From the NCBI GenBank assembly GCA_910578965.1, contig CAJTSP010000043.1, positions 1 to 18,199 on the forward strand: DNA of 18,199 bases. Direction: 5' to 3'. This DNA comes from an uncultured Oscillospiraceae bacterium (lineage in GTDB: Bacteria; Bacillota; Clostridia; Oscillospirales; Ruminococcaceae). Under the pieces are notes generated by a model. The model saw only the letters and a program-made list of their open reading frames with translations. It was not told where the DNA came from and made no database searches. A program made the translations under genes and the position numbers. This document shows positions 13,236 through 18,199 of the stretch, in pieces. How positions within the stretch are numbered: position 1 is the stretch's first letter; every line of letters starts with the position of its first letter.

Positions 13236-13361
13236 TTATTTGCAGTTCTTGGAAGAATTCTCGGTGCTGTTCTGGTTCGAGCTCTGGGTGCTGCCCGAGG
13301 TGCGGTTCTGGGTGGTGTTCTTGGCGTTGGAAGTGGTGTTTTTAGCGTTGCGGTTGTCCAT
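13236..13361 (-). CDS. Small Asn/Ser/Thr-rich protein, function unknown
   Basis: A 41-residue ORF starting at 13361-13359, with AAAGGAG about 9 nt upstream on the minus strand and a terminator about 60 bp after its stop. The composition is extreme: mostly Asn, Ser, Thr, Gln and Lys, no aromatic residues, no long hydrophobic segment, one Cys in the C-terminal NCK. It starts MDNRNAKNTTSNAKNTTQN, an imperfect repeat of NAKNTT. Such a protein should be disordered and hydrophilic. Short Asn-rich proteins of this sort occur in sporulating Clostridia, and a spore or stress role is possible but not shown. It is divergent from rsmF. The ribosome binding site and terminator make it more than a chance frame. 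Confidence 0.65.
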   Translation of the reverse strand: MDNRNAKNTTSNAKNTTQNRTSGSTQSSNQNSTENSSKNCK

Positions 13362-13401
13362 GGTTTTGTTCTCCTTTCAGATTCAGGCATCATAGGATGG
13401 G

Positions 13402-13482
13402 CGGCGCAAAAGGGAATCTCTGCAAAAACGCTTTATTTCGTTTTGCGCCGTCCGCCTGTTGGAGGGCTTTTTGCCCTCCAAC
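13402..13482. other. Two inverted repeats between the small gene and rsmF
   Basis: CGGCGCAAAA (13402-13411) pairs with TTTTGCGCCG (13441-13450). GTTGGAGGGC (13458-13467) pairs with GCCCTCCAAC (13473-13482) around a T5 loop. Both are perfect 10-bp arms in a divergent intergenic region, so they may be regulatory or transcript-end structures. No clean promoter was found here. Confidence 0.5.
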
Positions 13483-13535
13483 ACCCATATTTTTGCCCCT
13501 CTTTGGAGGGAATTATACAAATCGGGTGGTGTTTT

Positions 13536-14912
13536 ATGCCGCTGGAGTATTTTTTTCAGCGTGAACGTGCGCTGCTGGGGGCGCGGTATGATGCGCTTTA
13601 TACGGCTCCATCCGGGCAGCCTGTGCGGGGTATTACAGCGAATACCTTGCGCTGCACCCCGGAATGGCTGGCCCAAAGGGCGGGGCTTTTGCTGGCCCCT
13701 TCTCCCTTTTGCAGGGAGGGCTTTGTGGTGCAGGGGCAGGAGCCCTTTAGGCCGGGGCGTCATCCGTATCATCACGCCGGGGCGTTTTATGTGCAGGAGC
13801 CCAGCGCCAGCGCCCCCGCACCTTTGCTTTGCGCTGCGCCGGGCGAGCGTGTGCTGGACCTTTGTGCCGCACCGGGCGGCAAAAGCAGCCAGTTGGCGGC
13901 CGCCCTGCAGGGGCAGGGGCTGTTGGTCTGCAACGAGTTCCGGCCCGCCCGCGCTCAGGTGCTCAGGGCAAACCTTGAGCGGATGGGGGTGCGCAATGCA
14001 GTGGTGCTCAGCGAGGCCCCTAGGCGTATTGCCGAGGTTCTGCCCGGTTTTTTTGACCGGGTATTGGTGGACGTTCCCTGCTCCGGGGAGGGGATGTTCC
14101 GCAAGGAGCCGCAGGCGGCAGCGCAGCACGGGCCGGGGCTGGTAGAGCGGTGCGCCGCTTTGGGTGCGCAAATTCTGGATGCCGCTGCGGCCTGCCTTGC
14201 GCCGGGCGGGGTGTTGGTATATTCTACCTGTACCTTTTCCCCTGAGGAAAACGAGGGCCAGGTAGGGGCATTTCTGGCGCGTCACCCCGACTGCTCGCTG
14301 CTGCCGCTGGCCTGCGGGTTTGGTGCTCCGGGCGAGCAAAACCGTTGTTGCGGACATCCTTTTGATGTAAGCATGGTCCGCCGTATCTGGCCCTGCCATG
14401 GAGGCGAAGGGCATTTTATGGCAAAGCTGCAAAGGGCTGGGCAACCTTGCCCGGCCGACAGGGCCGAGGGCTCCAACCCGGGGAGGCCCGCCAAACCTTG
14501 CAGGGAGTGGCAGCAGTTTGCGGGACGTTGGTTCCCGGAGCTGGCCGACCGGCCGGTGAACCTTTGCGGTGAGCTGGTGCTGCTGCCTCCCGGTCCGCAG
14601 ATGGGCGGCTCAGCATGGCGGGGCCTGCGCACGGTGCGCGGCGGGGTGCTGGCGGGCAGCCTGCAAAAAGGACGGTTTGTGCCGGCGCATCATTTGTTTA
14701 CCGCATACGGTACGGGCTGTGTTTCCAAAATAGAACTGGGTCTCGGGGACGCTCGGCTTGCTGCATATCTGCGGGGGGAGGAAATCGACGCGGGCGGGGC
14801 GGCGGACGGCTGGTGCTGTGTGACGGTAGACGGACTTGCGCTGGGTGCAGGCAAGGTCAGCGGCGGCCGGATAAAAAACCATTATCCGAAAGCACTGCGG
14901 AATTTGAAATAA
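13536..14912 (+). CDS. rsmF: RsmF-type rRNA (cytosine-5) methyltransferase, NOL1/NOP2/sun family
   Basis: Encodes 458 residues. After an N-terminal segment (ITANTLRCTPEWLA), the SAM-binding motif is DLCAAPGGKSSQLA (about residues 108-121). The two catalytic cysteines of m5C RNA methyltransferases are C182 in DVPCSGEGMFRK and C232 in STCTFSPEENEGQV. The C-terminal third (about 300-458) fits the RsmF-specific extension and PUA-like domain (GRIKNHYPKALRNLK end). E. coli RsmF modifies 16S rRNA C1407; the site here is not known. Start ATG 13536 has only a weak GGTGG site seven bases upstream; the frame is open to 13206 but that part overlaps hairpins and the opposite-strand small gene and is not conserved-looking. 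The yebC promoter lies across its end. Confidence 0.88.
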   Translation: MPLEYFFQRERALLGARYDALYTAPSGQPVRGITANTLRCTPEWLAQRAGLLLAPSPFCREGFVVQGQEPFRPGRHPYHHAGAFYVQEPSASAPAPLLCAAPGERVLDLCAAPGGKSSQLAAALQGQGLLVCNEFRPARAQVLRANLERMGVRNAVVLSEAPRRIAEVLPGFFDRVLVDVPCSGEGMFRKEPQAAAQHGPGLVERCAALGAQILDAAAACLAPGGVLVYSTCTFSPEENEGQVGAFLARHPDCSLLPLACGFGAPGEQNRCCGHPFDVSMVRRIWPCHGGEGHFMAKLQRAGQPCPADRAEGSNPGRPAKPCREWQQFAGRWFPELADRPVNLCGELVLLPPGPQMGGSAWRGLRTVRGGVLAGSLQKGRFVPAHHLFTAYGTGCVSKIELGLGDARLAAYLRGEEIDAGGAADGWCCVTVDGLALGAGKVSGGRIKNHYPKALRNLK

Positions 14913-14932
14913 TCCGCTGGATATGCTAAAAT
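14903..14932 (+). promoter_or_regulatory. Probable promoter of the yebC-like gene
   Basis: TTGAAA (14903-14908) and TAAAAT (14927-14932) with extended TGC are separated by 18 bp. The -35 box overlaps the last codons and stop of rsmF. Confidence 0.7.
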
Positions 14933-15038
14933 AGCTTGGATATACGCCCGCGGCCCGGCCAGGGCCGGCCTGCCGGCGTGTGCGCTCTTGTTAAGGGATG
15001 TAAGGGATTTTGCAATAAACATCAGAGGAGGAACACCC

Positions 15039-15776
15039 ATGTCGGGACACAGCAAATGGAACAATATCAAGCGCAAAAAAGAAAAAACAGACGGCCAGAA
15101 GGCCAAGATTTTTACCAAGGTAGGCCGTGAGATTGCAGTGGCCGTGCGGGAGGGTGGGGGAGACCCTGCCAATAACGGCAAGCTGCGCGACCTAATCGCC
15201 AAGGCAAAGAGCCTCAATGTGCCCAACGACAACATCCAACGCATCATCAAACGGGCCGAGGGCGGCGAAAAGGATAACCACGAGTACATTACCTACGAGG
15301 GGTATGGCCCCTCCGGCATTGCTATGATGGTTGAAACCCTTACCGACAACCGTAACCGCACTGCGGCGAATCTCCGCCACTATTTTGATAAATTTGGCGG
15401 AAATCTTGGCAACATGGGCTGTGTTGGGTTTTTGTTTACCCAAAAAGGGGTTATCGTGCTGGACGGCGAGGGCCTCGACGAAGAAACCGTGATGGAAGAC
15501 TGCTTTGACGCCGGCGCCGAAGATTTTGACATGGGCGACGATGTGGTAGAGGTAACGACCACGCCGGATGGGTTCAGCGCGGTGCGCCAGACGCTGGAGG
15601 ACAAGGGCTACAGCTTTATCTCGGCCGAAGTTGAGATGGTGCCGATAACCACCTCGGCCCTTACCGACCCGGACGACCAGAAAAATATGGCCAAGCTTTT
15701 GGACGCCCTGGACGATGATGACGATGTGCAGAGCGTCTGGCACAATCTTGAAAACGAAGAGGATCTCGACCGCTGA
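15039..15776 (+). CDS. yebC: YebC/PmpR-family protein (DNA-binding regulator or translation factor)
   Basis: Encodes 245 residues, the standard length. The start MSGHSKWNNIKRKKEKTDGQ is nearly invariant in the family. KVGREIAVAVREGGGDP and the central EGYGPSGIAMMVETLTDNRNRT are also family-typical, and the C-terminal region is strongly acidic (DALDDDDDVQSVWHN). Members have been described as transcriptional regulators, and some recently as factors that relieve ribosome stalling; mitochondrial TACO1 is a relative. Start ATG 15039 has AGAGGAGG seven bases upstream; an in-frame start at 14988 lacks one. It lies about 90 bp before the pseudokinase gene, with no clear terminator between, so they may be co-transcribed. 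Confidence 0.93.
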   Translation: MSGHSKWNNIKRKKEKTDGQKAKIFTKVGREIAVAVREGGGDPANNGKLRDLIAKAKSLNVPNDNIQRIIKRAEGGEKDNHEYITYEGYGPSGIAMMVETLTDNRNRTAANLRHYFDKFGGNLGNMGCVGFLFTQKGVIVLDGEGLDEETVMEDCFDAGAEDFDMGDDVVEVTTTPDGFSAVRQTLEDKGYSFISAEVEMVPITTSALTDPDDQKNMAKLLDALDDDDDVQSVWHNLENEEDLDR

Positions 15777-15869
15777 GAAGCATCCTGCTTTGTCAGAGCG
15801 TCCGTGCAGAGGGAAACCCCTTTGCGGGGCGGCTTTGCCGGGTATCATCCAAAAAGGAGGGAGGGCCAA

Positions 15870-17534
15870 ATGAAGGATACGGCTCAGATTGTCTGCCCCC
15901 ACTGCCTTTCCCGTATTCCGCTGCAGCGCGAGGCCTGCCCCTTTTGCAGTAAGAGCCTGGCCAACAAAAACCCGGCCGGTAGCCTGGCGTTTGCCAGCCT
16001 CTTGGCCGGGCGGTATACGGTGGGCGCTTTTTTGGGTGCGGACGGCGAAGGCCTGACCTATGGAGCCATTGAAAATACCTCCGGGGTACGGGTGCTGCTC
16101 AAAGAATATCTGCCGGTGACCCTTAGTGCAGGGCGCGGCCCGGATGGGTTGATTGCGCCCAAAAACGGCAGCGAGGTGCTTTATAAAACCACCCGCATGG
16201 ATTTTACCGAGCTCTATACTACCCTGCAGCGCATTACCCCAACAGCCGGCCTTGTGGCGGTGCTGGATGTCCTGGAGGCAAATGACAGCGCCTATGCCGT
16301 TATGGAGGCTACCCAGGGCATGCCGCTGGAGGAATACCTGAGCCTGCGGGGAGGGCTGCTGGACGGCGCCGAGGCCTACAAGCTGCTGCGGCCGGTGATG
16401 GAGGGCGTGGCGGCTATGCACAAGGCTGGACTTGTGCACCGGGGTATTGCACCGGAAAATATCTTTATCAGCGAAAACGGCACGGCACGGCTGGCTGGCT
16501 ATGCTACCCTTGGCCTGCGTACAGCGGGCAGCGAGCTGCGGGCCAACCTGTACGAGGGGTATTCGGCTCCGGAGCAGTATTCTGCGGCCGAGTTTGAGGG
16601 ACGTTATACCGATGTTTATGGCCTTGCCGCAGTTTTTTACCGGGTGGTGAGCGGTGCAACGCCGGTACCGGCTGCACAGCGCCGTGTTACCGACAGCCAG
16701 CGCAGTGCCCGTATTTTGCAGCCTGCGGTGCCGGCCTATTTTTCGGCGGTGCTCACCACGGCTCTCCGGCTGGATCCGGCCGAGCGGGTGCAGAATGTGC
16801 CCGAGCTGATGAGTTCGCTGGCAAGCCCCGAGGCCGCGAACGCGCTGATTAAACGGGGCAAGCGCCGCACATGGAAAGGCCCCGGGCCGCAGACTATCCT
16901 TGCGGGCGGGCTTGTGGCGGTTGCGGTGCTGTTGCTGCTTTTGCTCTGGAGTGTGTTGGGAGATCGCGGCCCACGCCCTTCGTCTGGGAGCACGCCTGCG
17001 CCGGGCAGCAGTTCTGTGGCCCAAAGTGCCCCGCAGGCCACGCCGGTGCCGCAGACGGCGCCTAATTTTGTGGGCCTTGTGTATCAGGATGTACAGAAAA
17101 ACCCGGATTACAATGCCCTCTACCGCTTTTTTATTACCGAGGAGTACAGCAGCGAAACCGAGAAGGGCAGGATTATCCGGCAGGAGCCTGCCGCTGGCGA
17201 GCTGCTGGACAGCGGGGAAAACCCGTTGATCCGGCTGGTGGTCAGCCGTGGGCCGGAGCTTGTGGAAATGCCGTATATCATTGGCTTTACCCGGGAAAAC
17301 GCAGAGGCCGAGCTGAATGAAAAGGGGATCAAATTCAGTCTGCTGATGCTGCCCAATTCAGGCGAGTATGCAAGCAACTGTGTGGTAAAAACCGACGTTG
17401 AGCCTGGCACTCTGCTGGATACCGCCAAGGTGACCGTAAATGTGTATATTGCCGGCGAGCGCGAGATTGCCGAGCCTGAGCCCGAGCCTACTCAGGAGCC
17501 GCCTCCCGCAGACCCCGCCCAGCCGGCCGAATGA
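15870..17534 (+). CDS. Zinc-ribbon / pseudokinase / transmembrane / PASTA protein
   Basis: Encodes 554 residues. An N-terminal zinc ribbon has C9-x2-C12 and C23-x2-C26. A protein-kinase-like fold spans about 45-325, with glycine-rich loop GADGEGLTYG and beta-3 lysine K78 (LLKEY). The catalytic loop reads H190-R191-G192 in place of HRD, and the DFG triad reads G210-Y211-A212. Both catalytic aspartates are thus absent, although N197 and the APEQ motif remain. One transmembrane helix (about 341-362) is followed by a Ser/Pro/Ala linker, two PASTA-like domains (about 395-535) and a Pro/Glu tail. PASTA kinases sense cell-wall muropeptides or lipid II; here signalling by binding rather than phosphorylation is likely. 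AAGGAGG lies nine bases before ATG 15870. Closest alternative: a weakly active atypical kinase. Confidence 0.85.
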   Translation: MKDTAQIVCPHCLSRIPLQREACPFCSKSLANKNPAGSLAFASLLAGRYTVGAFLGADGEGLTYGAIENTSGVRVLLKEYLPVTLSAGRGPDGLIAPKNGSEVLYKTTRMDFTELYTTLQRITPTAGLVAVLDVLEANDSAYAVMEATQGMPLEEYLSLRGGLLDGAEAYKLLRPVMEGVAAMHKAGLVHRGIAPENIFISENGTARLAGYATLGLRTAGSELRANLYEGYSAPEQYSAAEFEGRYTDVYGLAAVFYRVVSGATPVPAAQRRVTDSQRSARILQPAVPAYFSAVLTTALRLDPAERVQNVPELMSSLASPEAANALIKRGKRRTWKGPGPQTILAGGLVAVAVLLLLLLWSVLGDRGPRPSSGSTPAPGSSSVAQSAPQATPVPQTAPNFVGLVYQDVQKNPDYNALYRFFITEEYSSETEKGRIIRQEPAAGELLDSGENPLIRLVVSRGPELVEMPYIIGFTRENAEAELNEKGIKFSLLMLPNSGEYASNCVVKTDVEPGTLLDTAKVTVNVYIAGEREIAEPEPEPTQEPPPADPAQPAE

Positions 17535-17561
17535 AACCCTGGCAGCCATTTTTTGCTCATC

Positions 17562-17618
17562 AAAAGGCGCCCTATATGCAAAGCAGAAAAGCCCTGCATA
17601 TAGAGCGCTTTTGTTTTT
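17562..17618 (+). terminator. Intrinsic terminator after the pseudokinase gene
   Basis: AAAAGGCGC plus CTATATGCA (17562-17580) pairs with TGCATATAG plus AGCGCTTTT (17595-17612) with a small internal mismatch. TTTTGTTTTT follows. A second short hairpin CAGCTCTT/AAGAGCTG lies at 17623-17640. Confidence 0.85.
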
Positions 17619-17640
17619 GCCGCAGCTCTTAAAAGAGCTG

Positions 17641-17891
17641 TGCCTGCGCAGGAAAAGCCGGTATGCTTGAACAGGCGGCGATGGGATACAAAGATAGAAT
17701 GCCCGTCGAAGGGAGGCGCCTCGTACGACTAACTCTTATTAGAAACAGGAAAACAAAAGAATTTTGATGAAAATCAAAGAAAATAAATTAAAACTATGAT
17801 ACAAGCTATTAAACTGCCGGAGGACGGTAACCGTCCTATCGGGAATTGGAAATAGCGAAACAGAGCATATCCGGGAGAAACGAATCCACTT
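17641..17891 (+). other. AT-richer non-coding region with hairpins, possible structured RNA
   Basis: No gene seen. The part 17735-17815 is much richer in A and T than the rest of the window. Around it are the palindrome GAGGCGCCTC (17713-17722), a 7-bp hairpin AGGACGG/CCGTCCT with TAA loop (17821-17837), and an imperfect hairpin 17848-17856 with 17865-17872. The two neighbouring hairpins could belong to a leader or small RNA; no known consensus is recognised. Confidence 0.4.
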
Positions 17892-17903
17892 TTGTTTAAT
17901 CAC

Positions 17904-18101
17904 ATGGGGTTATATACCTACCTGACCGGCCTCCATGAGCAGACACAGAGCCGCTATCGGCGCATTGTTCGTCTGATGATGGATAATGAGGGCGTGCCCG
18001 AGGATTTGAAACGCCAGTTGCAGTGGGAGTGGGTCGAGACCATGAACAGCCTTGCCAGCCGTGCTGAGGATATTATCTGTGAAGATATGATCTATAGATA
18101 A
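17904..18101 (+). CDS. Hypothetical small protein (65 residues)
   Basis: Starts at ATG 17904 (MGLYTYLTGLHEQTQ); a TTG at 17892 is an alternative. The sequence is rich in charged residues and should be mostly helical (RRIVRLMMDNEGVPEDLKRQ, then WEWVETMNSLASRAEDIICE), with no hydrophobic segment. I do not recognise a family. No good ribosome binding site is placed correctly: GGGAGA at 17873-17878 is about 25 bases before the ATG. It sits in AT-richer DNA unlike the core genes. The residue pattern looks protein-like, but evidence is limited. Confidence 0.4.
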   Translation: MGLYTYLTGLHEQTQSRYRRIVRLMMDNEGVPEDLKRQLQWEWVETMNSLASRAEDIICEDMIYR

Positions 18102-18199
18102 TGTCAGCCAAATAGAAAACGGATCAGACCGTAAAAATGAAAATGAAAGCAACAGCTCGATTTGTTATATCGACAAAGCGGCATATTGTTATACATATG
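18102..18199 (+). other. Unassigned AT-rich window end
   Basis: A short hairpin TCGAT/ATCGA lies near 18157-18175. TTGTTATAC near the end could be part of a promoter for something outside the window. Nothing else is supported. Confidence 0.3.

Noticed and set aside
13383..14444. 353-codon minus-strand open frame opposite rsmF
   Set aside because: Shadow of the methyltransferase; low-complexity translation.
15192..17024. 610-codon minus-strand open frame opposite yebC and the pseudokinase gene
   Set aside because: It spans two well-supported opposite-strand genes and shows no family features or ribosome binding site.

Overview
The window looks like chromosomal DNA of a GC-rich Firmicute, most likely a gut Clostridium relative of the Oscillospiraceae (Faecalibacterium, Gemmiger or Subdoligranulum type). 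That placement is inferred from strong AGGAGG-type ribosome binding sites, a Mini-RNase III gene, the rplU-rpmA-obg order and a PASTA-bearing kinase-like protein. No species can be named from sequence alone.

Layout. Positions 1-1325 hold the 3' part of a CoA-disulfide-reductase-like flavoenzyme fused to a rhodanese domain. It converges on a Crp/Fnr-type regulator (1369-2028, minus) across a perfect 20-bp terminator hairpin. A tRNA-Gly(CCC) gene with its own consensus promoter and terminator follows (2148-2223), then a FlK-like hot-dog thioesterase (minus), a family I inorganic pyrophosphatase, and a uracil permease behind a long leader that carries an intrinsic terminator.

The accessory part is 5606-10263. 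A minus-strand HxlR regulator faces a tight plus-strand operon. The operon starts with a 53-residue cysteine-repeat peptide with five ACGX tetrapeptides in near-identical 51-bp DNA repeats. A terminator-like hairpin follows, then a radical SAM/SPASM enzyme, a nitroreductase, a flavin-binding protein fused to a two-cluster ferredoxin, a zinc-type macrodomain and a class M sirtuin. The last five genes overlap or abut. This looks like a RiPP maturation cassette joined to an ADP-ribosylation writer/eraser pair. The SirTM-macrodomain pair is known from lipoyl-carrier operons, but no GcvH-like protein or lipoate ligase is visible here. I consider this linkage the most novel item in the window.

From 10319 the window returns to core genes: rplU, rpmA, obg, mrnC, an RsmF-type rRNA methyltransferase and a YebC-family regulator. 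They are followed by a membrane protein with zinc ribbon, kinase fold and PASTA domains that lacks the catalytic Asp residues (a probable pseudokinase). A short Asn/Ser/Thr-rich minus-strand gene and a tRNA-like fragment sit in the mrnC-rsmF gap. The window ends in an AT-richer stretch with hairpins and a 65-residue orphan ORF.

How the parts work together. In the accessory operon the radical SAM enzyme probably modifies the peptide, with the flavin/ferredoxin proteins supplying or removing electrons. The sirtuin and macrodomain would add and remove ADP-ribose on an unknown target, and the HxlR protein would sense redox or electrophile stress. These roles are inference from family membership and gene order.
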